This document shows positions 43,330 through 54,800 of a DNA stretch of 64,000 nt, piece by piece; within the stretch, counting starts at the first letter, position 1, and each line of letters begins with the position of its first letter. Source of the DNA: Maea johnstoni. Lineage: Eukaryota > Annelida > Polychaeta > Spionida > Magelonidae. The notes beneath the pieces were generated by a model. That model saw only the letters and a list, made by a program, of their open reading frames with translations. It was not told where the DNA came from and made no database searches. Location: NCBI GenBank assembly GCA_963942565.1, contig OZ012700.1:25743940-25807939 (forward strand). Reading direction: 5' to 3'. The translations under genes and the position numbers were made by a program.

Positions 43330-45470
43330 TTTTTAGGTGTGTTGCTAAGTTCTGTGTCCACTCTGTTACCATACACTATTTCAACATGAATAACTAGCTT
43401 CTCCCTATTTAAGTGTCACATATGATTAATAGAGGGTAGCTCCATGCATTTCAGACTTACATGGCTGACCTACATTATACATTAAGCAGACAACTTCATT
43501 TGGTCATTTATGAAAGAAATCTTAGTGAGAACCCTTATGGTACCCATTTGAGTGTCCACTCTGTTACTTTAATATATATAGAATTACTAGAATGTGAAAT
43601 TTAAAAAGACTGCCTATAGAAAAGTTGTAAAATGGAGATTCAAGCTGAGTCATGCCACATGCAAAAAGTGAAGGGCGACAAAACTTATGACCTACTTTTT
43701 TAGAAATCTGTCCACCCTGTTACTGTCCACTCTGTTACTAAAATAGTAACAGGGTGGACTGAGCAGGGAAACAGAGTGGGCAATCTCAAACTTAAATCAA
43801 GGATTCCATGAAAAAAGTTACAATAACAGTAAAACAAGAGATCAGAGGAACTATTGGAGATCTCCTTTATGAATGCCATTCCCAGCTAGGGCGGTTCAAA
43901 CCCCATTATTACAACATCAGACATCAGTAAAAGTTCTATCGTACTTTGAAACGGAACATGATGTCAAATGAGTGTCTCATGCACATTGATTTCTCTGAAA
44001 ATTATGTGTGTAAAATGCAGAATGAAGTTCTAAGTGCACACTTTGGGGCCTCCAAGAAACAGATCAGCCTTCTACAGGTGTTTACTATGTAGGGCATGAT
44101 GGTGAAGCCAACATATTTTGCACTATTTCTGAAAGCCTTCAGCATGGTCCTGCTGCAATATGGGCTCATCTTGACACTGTGCTTAATCTAATCCAAAACA
44201 AGCATCCAGAAATTGATACCATCCACTATTTTAGTGATGGGCCATGTACCCAATATAAACAAAAAAGCAAATGTCTTCCTGTTCACACACAGAGTCTCAA
44301 AGGGGTATGACATTTGGAACCTGGAACTTTTTTGAGAGTGGTCATAGGAAAGGAGTCCCTGATGGGGTGGGTGCCACCATTAGGCGAATGTCTGACCGCA
44401 TTGTTCACCAAGGAAGTGACTGCAAAGATGCCACTGATGTGTATACAAACTTGAAAAGTGCCTACAGCAAAGTTCAACTCTACCTTGTACCAGCAGAGGT
44501 CATTGAAATTTCAACTCAAGCCATGTTGTCAATGGTTGACCTGAAGACTGTCCCAGTTGGTATTCAAATTATGATATTGTAGCAGAAGATATTTTATCTC
44601 CAGAGACACTTACAGGTCGAAACTACCAATTAGATCCAACAATAATGGCAGAGGTTGAAAGTGCACTTTAGATTGTGCAAATCTTTATCAGGCCAGACCA
44701 ATTTGATTCATTACATGAAAAGAAAGTCTAGCTTAGTCAATGTTAAATAAGTCTTTGAAATGTTTTCCTGATATGTCTGTTACTGGGAGCATTTCTGTTT
44801 TTTCTGCTATTCAGTGACCTTTGGCCTGTATTGAACTGTTAGATTTAAGATGTTTAAGCCAGTTTCTTAGAGTAAGGTGCTTTATGCTAATGTTAGAAGC
44901 TGTCCACTCAGAAATGTCCACCCTGTTATGTAACAGAGTGGACGTAATGTAACAGAGTGGACGTAACAGGGTGGACACCCTTTTTTCTTTGTTTGCCATT
45001 TTATTTCCCAAACAAACAGGCAAGATTGGTGGAAAGTTGGGAAATGTTCCATTTCAATCCTCCCATTAGTATATTACAAAAGGACTTTCACTGGAAACTT
45101 GAAACAGTCCCATTGCCATCATATATGTGTTAAGACATTTCTTTTTCATGCCAGCGGTTAACAAAGAAGAAGTTTTCAGCTTCTTGGAATACAAAAACTG
45201 TAAAAGCAAGCATATGTATCATTATGATTACATTCAGACATATATGTTGTGTTGCTCATATTCTTGAAACTCTTTCTGAAGTACCTGCAACATTTCTTGA
45301 TTTGTAAGTAACAGAGTGGACAGTATTTTGCCAAAGGTGATACAAAAACATATTTTTTTATCAAGAAATAATGATCAACAACCTGTACCAGCTATTTTTC
45401 CTTGACTGTAGGAATGTCAGTCACTGTATTTTTCAAATAAAAGTTTGTTAAATTTACATGATTTTGTCAT
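43330..45470 (+). mobile_element. Decayed DNA transposon-like element with GTCCACYCTGTTAC motifs
   Basis: A central dead gene (43878-44640) is flanked on both sides by copies of GTCCACTCTGTTAC / GTCCACCCTGTTAC or their reverse complement, at about 43359, 43551, 43709, 43723, 43745, 44915-44985 (several) and 45308. The motifs point inward and outward and resemble subterminal transposase-binding repeats. Exact ends are unclear; I found no flanking duplication. Confidence 0.6.
43878..44640 (+). pseudogene. Transposase-like gene remnant (HYFSDGP...GHRKGVPDGVGA)
   Basis: Three pieces in different frames read HIDFSENYVCKMQNEVLSAH, then VYYVGHDGEANIFCTISESL and IHYFSDGPCTQYKQK, then FGTWNFFESGHRKGVPDGVG. 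I recall this order (H-DFAENY ... FSDGP-TQY--K ... TWNFFE--HGKG--DG-G) from a large uncharacterised protein family expanded in fish, cnidarian and lancelet genomes. Its spaced acidic residues (DF-E, SDGP, DG) would fit an RNase H-like DDE transposase, which is inference. Several frameshifts and stops make it a pseudogene; it has no introns visible. Confidence 0.65.
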
Positions 45471-45574
45471 TTTCAATCTACCCCAAAATGTACCGCAATT
45501 ATAGAATGACCGTTACATGGACTCTCATCAAACCTGTCAGGCAGGTTTTGGCTTTGAATGTGAGCATGAATGGG

Positions 45575-45786
45575 TTAACCCTTATGCTGCTGGTGGCTAA
45601 TTTGGCCAATAGAGAATGATGCAAAAATCTGAGAAATGACTGAAACCCTGGCACATGGGTACTCATTTGAGAGTACTCAGCGAGAGCTTTCAAATGCATA
45701 CCAATATGACAGGGTTAAGATGTTTTTCAAAGAGTTTTGCATTTTTGTGCTTTGGACAAAAGTAGGCTCAGCATTAGAAGGGTTAT
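45575..45786 (+). mobile_element. TTAA MITE family A copy
   Basis: TTAACCCTTATGCTGCTGGT ... GCATTAGAAGGGTTA; complete. Its left TTAA is also the end of a family B-like sequence (gcatgaatgggttaa). Confidence 0.88.
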
Positions 45787-46237
45787 ATCTCATCTTGATT
45801 GTGGTGAATTGATCTACCTCTTTATGCCAAGCTCGGCACCTCCTAGACTGGCCAGCCCGTGAACGCCTCGCCAGTCCCCTACGCGATACTAACAAGTCAT
45901 GTCATATGAGTGAGATTAATGCCAACGCGTACTAAAATATTAGAAACTTTTAAACAAAATTTTACATGTGATTTAAACAAGACTATCTGTATGCAATAAA
46001 ATAGCACTGGGACTGGTTTGTCTCTTACGTAAGAGTACCTCCTTGGACCTAGCAGCTTCTACTAAAACGTAGCTGGACCTCCTAGGGAATCCTGGCATTT
46101 TCCTAGGAGTTCCAAGGTATTCCTATGTCTATGTGGTAAGGGAAGTACTAGTTATGCATCATGAATTGTATGTGGCACATAGGGAGTACTTGTAGTGAAG
46201 GTCCACCATAGTTCAGCTATGTACAGTTCTTTAATTA

Positions 46238-46990
46238 ACCATAGGTCAAAATTTTAGAACTAAACAATGCCTACACACTTTTATCATAGGTATGTACTGA
46301 AAACATGGCTTGCTAGTTAGAGGGTTTTCTGTACGGGAACAAAGACGATTAATTGACCACTAGTCAGAACAAAATAACTAAATAATGCCTAAACACTTTT
46401 ATCATGGGTATGTACTGAAAACATGGCTTGCTAGTTAGAGGGTTTTCTGTACGGGAACATAATGATTAATTGACCACTAGTCAGAACATTAGAACTAAAC
46501 AATGTCTAAAGACCTTTAACATGGGTATGTTGAAACATGGCTTGTTAGTTAGAGGGTTTTCTGTACGGGAACATAATGATTAATTGACCACTAGTCAGAA
46601 CATTGGGACTAAACAATGCCTAAAGACCTTTAACATGGGTATGTTGAAACATGGCTTGCTAGTTAGAGGGTTATCTGTATGGGAACAAAGAAGATTAATT
46701 GACCACTAGTCAAAATATCAGAACTAAACGATGCCTACACACTTCTATCATTCAATCAAACACTAAGAACTTATTACAGATACCACTCACTAATCTGAAA
46801 AGGTTTGGTGACAGAGCATTCTGTGCCTATGCACCACGCCTTTGGAATGAGCTCCCTGATAACATCAAGGCTGCTGATAGTGTGCAAAACTTCAAGAAAC
46901 AGCTGAAAACATTGCTACAATTATTATTATTATTATTATTATGGGTATGTTGAAACATGGCTTGTTAGATTGAGGATTTTCAAGAGAGGA
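46238..46990 (+). repeat. ~116-bp tandem array
   Basis: About five units marked by 'gactagtcagaaca'-type sequence, 'actaaacaatgcctaaa', 'gggtatgtactgaaaacatg' and 'ttagagggttttctgtacgg'. The last unit is broken by a LINE 3' end at 46742-46941. Confidence 0.9.
46742..46941 (+). mobile_element. LINE 3' end in a minisatellite unit
   Basis: Reads LTNLKRFGDRAFCAYAPRLW then NELPDNIKAADSVQNFKKQL. The GDRAF--AAP-LWN-LP---K-----FK--LKT pattern is the usual C-terminus of CR1/L2/Jockey-like reverse transcriptase proteins. It ends in a TTA microsatellite, as LINE tails do. The host unit resumes at gggtatgttgaaacatgg. Confidence 0.8.
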
Positions 46991-47719
46991 ATATAGATAA
47001 TTAACTAACTTCTTATCAAAGACTTAGATATCTCAGCAGGTGACTTTTCAATTAAGGAAAATGAGCTAGAAGACCATGAGAGGGGAAATATCACAATAAC
47101 TGCAAGATCAAGGAGGTAAAAAGATGAAAATGACTACCAAAACTACAATTAATGGAAACATCAAAGCTGAACAAAGTTGAAGTGCAGCAAAAAAATATGT
47201 GCACACTTTTGGGGGTAACAAAACGCAAAAAAGCCAACCCCTTGATTGAAAGATGTCAATAAGCTTAATGGAATGAAATGTTATTTGAGAAATCAAAAAA
47301 GTGAATTTTAAATGCAATATGACATTATAAGCATGGAAGAAAATATCTCATATAAAATTATGCTCATTAGAAAAATATAAGCTTCTGGACCATGTAAGGT
47401 AAAATATTAATATTGACTATCACAACTTACTCCTGTGAACTGAAAATTCAATGCTATTCTTAGTTTCGATGCTGAAAATATTATTTGCCATTTTTCAAGT
47501 CACATAAAGCAAAAGAAGCCAACCCTTTGATAGCAAAGCATGTTATGGTTATTAAAGAAATAAAGAATACACACGTTAAAGTGTCTTTCATAAAGCTTTG
47601 CAGTCAAATTAACCAACACTGAATTAAGCCTGCTTAACATATTAACATTAAACCATTGAAGCATTATCCACGTGAGGAAGCATAAACCAACTTGAAGATA
47701 AAACATATCAGTATAAAGT

Positions 47720-47980
47720 CATCCAAACGCCATCCATGGGAAACGCAGACAACCGTATTAAAATATTATTTCAAAATCATCCTCATGCCATCTACTGGAC
47801 AAAATAAAAATAAAATCACCCCAGTGCCATCTACTGGACATACAGAAAACAAAATGACCCTAGTGCCATCTATTGGGAAACACAGAAATTAGTCTCAGCA
47901 ACATATTAATATGAAATCACCCCAAACGTCTCATTCAATAACGAAATCACCCTAGCGCCAAATCTATTGGGAAACGCCGA
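47720..47980 (+). repeat. Short tandem array with GCCATCTAYTGG
   Basis: Degenerate units of 35-60 bp, 'aaaatcacccca' + 'gtgccatctactgg', four to five copies (47788, 47831, 47864, 47955). Confidence 0.8.
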
Positions 47981-48561
47981 ACAGAAATTAGTCTCATCAA
48001 CATATTAATATAAAATCACCCTAATGTCTCATATAGCAGACCACTGAAATCAGTCTGATGAACAAATAAATACATAAATTAAAGAAATGTCTCTGCCTAA
48101 ATATAGGAAACAATAAGAAATATACAGTGAAAGGATAGTCATAAGGGACAAATTCTGATTCTGAGAGATGTGCCTTTCTGATATCAAAATAAGAAATAAC
48201 CTAATTAAAGGGTTTATTCAGTTTCACTTATTGTGTATTTTTTCTTTATACTTTGTGGAATGAAAATCATTCTACACTGGATGGAATGTCCTATTTTGGG
48301 AGAGTTTTCCAAAAATAATTTCTCAGGCAAATATTATGTTATCATTAATTTCATTTATCATGCATTTTTTTTCGAATTTGGCGAATTTGTATTTCTCCCA
48401 GAAAAAAATAACGATATGATAGAATATCTCCAAATTCTTTCTCGGGACAATTTTTTTTTTATTTGACCCTCAGTGCTTCCAATACTTATGCAAAGATCTA
48501 GGGATCTAAAGCCACACGATTGGTTGACAAAGAAAGGTGAAGTCCCATGCCTCAGACCAAC

Positions 48562-48632
48562 CTGCTGACCCCGAAGAAGGCCCCTCCTACATAGTTCAAC
48601 CCGTGCACCATATCCCACTGCAGGGGGTACGC
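48562..48632 (-). CDS. PFK: PFK C-half 71-nt exon, alternative B
   Basis: 71 nt, acceptor ggttgccag, donor AGCAG|GTTGGT. It encodes AYPLQWDMVHGLNYVGGAFF + GVSR. It aligns without gaps over the last 14 codons to exon A (52065-52135; MEVHGWNSIGGTLLGVKR), with the same length and the same phases (0 in, 2 out). In animal PFK this segment (about [19 protein letters not shown]) lies in the C-terminal, allosteric half and follows the NVGAPA exon. Two equal exons in series, each completing the same codon, cannot both be included without a frameshift (71 is not divisible by three), so they would be used one at a time. Exon B departs more from the family (no GGW, VSR for TKR). It could be a functional alternative or a decaying duplicate. 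Confidence 0.78.
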
Positions 48633-49200
48633 CTGGCAACCACAAAGTAACAAAGAAAATATGTAAATCTAGTGTCACTACTGCCATTTTTGAGTTATAA
48701 ATGGAATTCCTCTATGGGCTTGGCCTGTCAACCACAAATTAATCTCAAATTCACTACTACCATTTCTGAGTTATAAATGAAATGCCTCCTTGGATTTGAC
48801 TTGTCAACCAGAAATTTACTCAGAAAATGTGTAAAACTATAGTTTCACTTCTGCCATTTTTGAGTTGAAAATGAAATGCCTCAATGGTTTTGACCTGTCA
48901 ACCACTAATTAACAAAGAAACAGATAAGTTATCAAAGAAAAGATTTCTTTCAAAACTCCCGCTGTTTCTTGTGGTATAAGGACTTTATGTGATGTGAGCT
49001 ACATGAATACTTCCCAAGAGTTTGGCCTGCCAACCACAAATAAACAAAGAAAAATTGTAAAAATAGTTTCAAAACAACTGGCATTTTGAGCAGAAAGAGG
49101 AATGCCTCCATAGGTTTGACCTGTCAACCCCTAATTAACAAAGAAACGGAGATATCAAACCTGAAACCATGCAGTTACAAAACAACCATCATTTTTGTGT
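48633..49200 (-). repeat. Tandem copies of the exon B acceptor region
   Basis: About five to six units near 100 bp. On the plus strand each has 'cctgtcaaccac' + 'aattaacaaagaaa' and 'actgccatttttgagttataaatg'. The first unit is the acceptor and pyrimidine tract of exon B itself. On the minus strand each copy presents tttctttgttaattagtgg followed by ttgacag, an acceptor-like sequence. Confidence 0.85.
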
Positions 49201-49252
49201 TTAAGGACTAGTTGTGACAAGTGCTGCATGGATACTTTCCTGTGTCAATTAC

Positions 49253-49273
49253 ACCCCCCCCCCCCCCCCCCCC
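49253..49273. repeat. Poly-C run
   Basis: About 21 Cs in the PFK intron. Confidence 0.9.
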
Positions 49274-49494
49274 CAAGGAAAAAAGATGAGAAAAGTAACG
49301 AAATAACGAGTCCATAACTATCCTAAAACTTATGTAAGCCTTTTATCTAAACATTTTCCAACAAAAAAGAAACAAACTCCCTTTCTATTTAAGTTGTGAG
49401 AATATTTAATGATAAATATATTTGGGAAGAGTGATAGTAACTAGATTGCATTATACAATACCCAGGTTTGCAAATGCATTTCTCCTGTCAGAAA

Positions 49495-50560
49495 TTAAGG
49501 ACTTCTACTCAGAACATGTGAAGACCACTGCGAAGAAGTCCAATTAATGAGTAAGATATGGAAGAAAACTGATACTGACTGCATGTATGGCAATATTCAA
49601 TACTCAAGAGAAATTGCCTTTAATTTAAGAGAATATCTAGGACCTCTACACAGAACACAAACAACCTTTACAACAGATTTGGGCAGCTGATAGTAAGTCC
49701 GATTAATGATAGATATATTGGAGAAGGCTTAAAATACCTGACTATATTCCAAGAGTCAAAACTGCAGATGTATATGCCTTCAAAATAAAACTCCTAAAAT
49801 ATCAAAGATACCTATTCAGACCACAAACAGCCTATGTAATAATTGTGGACCACAGATAGGAAGTCACATTAATGATGAATAGATTGGAGAAAATTGAAAA
49901 AACTCCACGTGTATTGCAATATTCAATACCCCAGATGCAAATGCCTTAACTCTAGTGAGCGAGAATAACAAAATCTAAGTACAGTGTTTGAAACTGGCGT
50001 GGATGCCAGATAAAGGATGACTATATCGAAGAAAAGTAGGTATTAATTGCCAGTATTGCAATATTCCATACTCCACATGCAAATGCTTTACACTTTCTAT
50101 AATATATGGGACCTCCACACAGAACCTGAAAAGCCTTTATGTAATAACTGTGGGCCACTGATGGTAAGTTAAATAAGTGAGGAATAGATTGGAGAAATCC
50201 GATTATAACTACGCTGTATGTATTGCAATATTCAATACTGGTATCCCAGACACAAAAGCCTAAACTCTTACGAAAATATCAAGGACCTCTACACAGAACC
50301 TGAACAGCCTTTTTAACAACTGTGGGCCACTGGTAAGTCAGATAAATTATAAATTGATAGGAGAAAACCGATCATAACTCTTGGGAAAATATCAGACCTC
50401 TACAAAGAACATGTACAGCTTTTTGTAACAACTGTGGGCCACTGATGGTAAGTCAGATAAATTATAAATCGATAGGAGAAAACCGATCATAACTCTTGGG
50501 AAAATATCAGACCTCTACAAAGAACATGTACAGCTTTTTGTTATAGCTATGGACCACTGC
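49495..50560. repeat. ~118-bp tandem array in a PFK intron
   Basis: About eight units containing 'gacctctacacagaac', 'aacaactgtgggccactg', 'atggtaagtcagataa' and 'gattggagaaaaccgat'. Right-hand units are most alike, left-hand ones most decayed. Confidence 0.85.
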
Positions 50561-52064
50561 AAGAAAATCATTGACTAAAGTGAAGAAAGCTACATGTATG
50601 ACATCATCATGCTGTCCGTGTAAGGTACTGCTATCTAGTAATAATAGTACTAGGATACAGTTATTATAATAATAAGCAGCTACAGTACTCCGTACAAAAC
50701 TAGGCATCTGAAAACAAAAGAGAATTCTACGTATGAAATAAAGATAGGGAAATTAATCATGTACATTGCAGGTATTAAATATACTCTTGCAGTACAGGTA
50801 CAATCATGCAAAAAACACAACACAATGGGCACTGTTCACACAGCACAGGTGGCAGACACATCTTAAATATCATATCTTAACAATGATATCTTAAATCATA
50901 GAAATTTATCATAGCATGCATGATAAAACATAGATTTAAAATAACAGAAGATATTTCATTCAAATATCTTAGTTCATAAATTTTAAAGCTGAACAAATGT
51001 TCTTGTAGTTCATTTCAAGTAAATTTCAAATTCAAATTGTTCATACAAAATTGAAGCTATGCAAAGCCATTTTTTTTAATAATTTCAAAATGAACTTCAA
51101 AATCAAAATAATATCATATGAAATTTAAATTTAAAAATTTAAAAAAAAAATCTTAAAAAAGTTATCAATATCATTAACTAAAATAGTGAATGACAAAGGT
51201 CAGATTTAGAAAAAAAAGCAAAAATAGATACTAGAATGTCACTCTGCAAAAAAGCAGGCCAAAGATGTTTTGTGCCACCCTATAGACGTGGGTAGTATAC
51301 ACCATTTCTGCTCAGAATACCCATGAGCCTGTCTGTACATAGATACACTAATAAAGATAGCAACGCATTCCTGTCCAATAGCCGGGTGGTCTAGGGCTCT
51401 GCCCCACAACTGATTGCTGTCTCTCATCACCTCAAAATGTCCCGGATTTAAATCTGGCTCAAAGGATGTTTCGGTGACTAAGACTTAGTTTAGATTGTTT
51501 TTTTCCACTCAGGTGTTCTCCTCCAATAAAATGTTAGCTAGCCACAGGTAAAATTTCTTGTAACAGAGGAAAGTGAACACAATCCAAAATTTTAATATGA
51601 ATCAACAGTGAACTAAGATCGTTTCATTAACATAATTTAAGTAAAGTAGGAGTATTACAAAAGAAGTTCTCTCGTCTCGAGGGAGGATTCATTTCATTTA
51701 AAATCAAACAAAAGTTGAAACCTCATAACTCTGCCTCTTACTAATGTTTCTATGTCACACTATCAGACTATGAGAATATCTGGTCATAAATGGGTCAAAT
51801 AAAAAAAGTGCAGTCCCGTGATGCCAAGCTTGGCCAAGGTGAAGGTCACTGAAGAAACAAATAAAAGGTTGCCACGGAAACACTTACAACACATGGAAAA
51901 ACACAAAATGGCTACCTCATTCCTCCACGGTAGTTGTCATGGTGATAGTCTCCATATCGACCACCTGAAACGTACTACTACCTAAGACTTGTAAAAAATG
52001 TGAGGAGTAAGACTTTGAGGGGTGTTTTTTTTTGTTGTTGTTGTTTTTGTTGTTGTTGTTGTAC
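50561..52064. other. PFK intron between alternative exons, no exon seen
   Basis: AT-rich, with long A- and T-rich stretches and no third copy of the 71-nt exon that I can recognise. The TG-rich (gttgttgtt) tract at 52028-52061 lies directly after exon A on the minus strand as an AC-rich intron start. Confidence 0.45.
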
Positions 52065-52135
52065 CTTTTGACCCCTAGGAGAGTCCCTCCTATACTATTC
52101 CAGCCGTGTACCTCCATCCAGTCTATCCAGTGGAC
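52065..52135 (-). CDS. PFK: PFK C-half 71-nt exon, alternative A
   Basis: 71 nt, acceptor ggcttgtag, donor AAAAG|GTACAA. It encodes VHWIDWMEVHGWNSIGG and TLLGVKR. Vertebrate PFK has a 24-residue segment at this point ([20 protein letters not shown] + GTKR) directly after the NVGAPA exon, with the same codon phase. The W, GW, GG and the G-KR end are kept, so this is the more typical of the two alternatives. Its upstream flank carries a tandem array, as with exon B. Confidence 0.87.
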
Positions 52136-52560
52136 CTACAAGCCAGCAGGGAGAAATACAAAAATACCTAAACAGTCAGTCTTTAAGAAAAACCCAACAG
52201 CAACAAAAGAAAGAATCCTATTCCATTGCATGGTTTTACAGGGCGAAATATGAAAACAACTTAACGTTCATTCTTCACAAACACACCTTAGCGATAAAAT
52301 ATCAACTATTCCATTGCATGGTTTTTCAGGGCGAAATATGAAAACAGCTAAACGTTCATACTTCAGATACACCCCGCAACAAAATATCCCCGCATGATTT
52401 TACAGGGAGGAATACGATAATAACTTAGCATTCATTCTTCAGAAACACCCCACAGCAACAAAATATCACCTATTCCATTGCATGATTTTACAGTAAGGAA
52501 TATGAAAATAGCATAGCATTCATATTTCCTCACATCGAACAGCAATAGAAATAAACTATT
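52136..52560 (-). repeat. Tandem copies of the exon A upstream region
   Basis: Four to five units of about 105 bp: plus-strand 'attccattgcatggttttac', 'agggcgaaatatgaaaacaa', 'cttaacgttcattcttca', 'aacaccccacagcaac'. The first unit adjoins exon A, so the array grew from the acceptor side. Confidence 0.85.
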
Positions 52561-53371
52561 CCAACGCATGATTGTATATGTTCACAACTGGTTAGAATGA
52601 AAATAGGCATTATATTTGAACACTGAAAATCTCAATATTGATACCCTTTGTGTAAAAATGACCATACCTGAAAAATAAGTTTTCACCATACTTGATGGCT
52701 AAACAATACATTATTCTGGCAGTACAAAAATCTGAATAATACACAACAATAAATTAACGCTGGCCTTCTTTTCGAGTCAGAGAGGGTGGCTGTGCCATTT
52801 CTTTAAAGTAGTATAGAGCCAAATATGTAACTCTAGTATATAAGAATCATAACAAGATACTAACAAAATTAAATATTCTTACAACAATAGTTTGTGTGTT
52901 GCTCACACAACTCGAGATATTCTGTGATTATTCTAAACGAACTTTGAATTAATAACTTTAGGATTTTAACGATTCTTAAAATGTTATAAAGTCCTTCGAA
53001 AAACTTCTCTATGAATCAAATTATACAATATCGATTAACTCTATACACATATCAAAAATGAGATAGATGAAAATAGAAAATGAGTGGTGACTATACATTT
53101 GAATGGCAAGAGAAATAAAAGGCAAATCTAGAAAGACATATTTCTAAGGTTTTTTTCGGCCTTTACGCAACACACAGATTGACCCACATCCCATAATATT
53201 TTACACATATCTGAGAACTACGATGGTGCAGGTGTGAACGGCAGAAAAAAAAATTGTCGTTTTCCAGAAAAACAGTGGAATTCTTTTTTTTGTTTGCCGT
53301 TCACACTTGCACCATCGTATAGAACTGTCAGTAAGGGATTTATGTAAAAACAAAGAAGCTATAGTACTTAC
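52561..53371. other. PFK intron with a local palindrome
   Basis: AT-rich intron. An inverted repeat, ctacgatggtgcaggtgtgaacggc (53219 onward) against gccgttcacacttgcaccatcgta (53296-53319), frames 'aaaaaaaattgtcgttttcc'; it could fold into a stem of about 24 bp some 50 bp downstream of the donor of the 53.4-kb exon. Confidence 0.7.
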
Positions 53372-53518
53372 GTCTCCAGCAATAAGTCCGTCGAAACCAT
53401 CATGGATGCCGAGAACCTTGTACCCCTCTGTCAGTCCGAGACGGACGAACGAGCGCATCGCGGCATTCATACCACACGCAGGCGCGCCAACATTCATGAT
53501 CGCTAAAGTAAACCCGGT
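53372..53518 (-). CDS. PFK: PFK C-half exon with [12 protein letters not shown]
   Basis: 147 nt in phase 0 both ends, acceptor ttcttgcag, donor GGAGAC|GTAAGT. It encodes 49 residues: [40 protein letters not shown] and [21 protein letters not shown] is the signature of the C-terminal half of eukaryotic PFK (the N-half has SGGD-QGMNAA), near the fructose-2,6-bisphosphate effector site. Known family exons end at the same GQ/GD point before the 71-nt exon. Cys in place of the usual Ala after APA is unusual. The N-half of this gene must lie to the right of the window or in exons I could not see at 54-64 kb. Confidence 0.95.
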
Positions 53519-54380
53519 CTGCAAGAAAAAACACACCCCACCATGATAACTCGGGAATGCCTTATTTGGTATTGATGTCACATGACACAATACCATCCAT
53601 TCATCTTTGTCTCCTCGCGAAAACAACACTGTGCGGTTATTACTCCTAAAAAGTGCAATAAAATTAATTATTGCAATAAAAAACCTATAACTCTGAATCA
53701 TAAGTGACCTTCAATATCCATTAAAAAATTGTTGCATTACTAAAAAGGTTTAACATCCTCACTAAATCTGAATAATATTATAATATTAATTGCATTTAAT
53801 TTTAGACCAGAAAATAATAGGAAATACCTCTATTTGATAAGAAATTTCTTAAAACACTAAAAAAAACTGTGTATATTTCACTATAAGTTGTGTTTGTTTG
53901 TACAAGAGTGCTGTTTTTTTAGAGTGCACTTATCTTAAAGAGGAGCAAAATCTATCTGTTCACCCATTCATTCCAAAAACACCTAGACAATCTGGCAATA
54001 TTGTAAATATTTTCTCGAAATGGAAAATTAGGGGAAACATTCAAAGAAAAAAAGAAAAACAAACTAGTCTAAGAGAAGAAATATTTTTCACAATTTTCCT
54101 TCTTTGAAAATATTTTTCAAAATTTGTCAGATTTATGTTTTGGAATGAATTTATTAAAGTTTCGAGTTATGTCAACATGCACCATTATCACACACCTGTG
54201 CAAAAAATTAATCATCCAAAAACATTAACATCCCCTTAGACAGGGACAAAGAATAATGATGCAGTACCGTTACATGATGTGCAGTTTAGTCTCAGCAGTG
54301 CTGTTAAGGTCTTCTAGACACCACTGTTAATTCTCCACCTCTTATTAGCTATTTTCATTGTTTAAATTATGACCAGTTAC
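53519..54380. other. PFK intron, no exon seen
   Basis: AT-rich. No linker exon of PFK recognised. Confidence 0.4.
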
Positions 54381-54432
54381 TTTATTATTATTATTATTGT
54401 TATTATTATTATTATTATCATTGTTATTATTG

Positions 54433-54475
<43 letters not shown>

Positions 54476-54501
54476 CATTATTATTATTATCATTATTATT
54501 A

Positions 54502-54553
<52 letters not shown>

Positions 54554-54680
54554 CATTATTATTATCTTTATCATAATTGTTAGCATTATCATAATTAGCA
54601 TTATTAATATTACCATTGTTATTATCATTTTCATCATTATTATTACTATTATCATCATGATAATTATAATCAACTATTAT
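54381..54680. repeat. (ATT)n microsatellite
   Basis: About 300 bp of imperfect TAT/ATT repeats, with ATC variants. Confidence 0.96.
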
Positions 54681-54800
54681 TGTCAAAATTATCATTCATT
54701 CCACATAATCCCTTCCTTAGTTATCATTTTATATGACATCCCTTCCCTTGTTGCTCACATGTTGCAAATACATGAAGCTAAAAGGACTAAATATGATTGA

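Noticed and set aside
48233-48466. Hydrophobic 77-codon frame
   Set aside because: AT-rich sequence in the PFK side region, no recognised domain or splice context.
54369-54800. Ile-rich and Asn-rich frames on both strands
   Set aside because: Translation of the ATT microsatellite.
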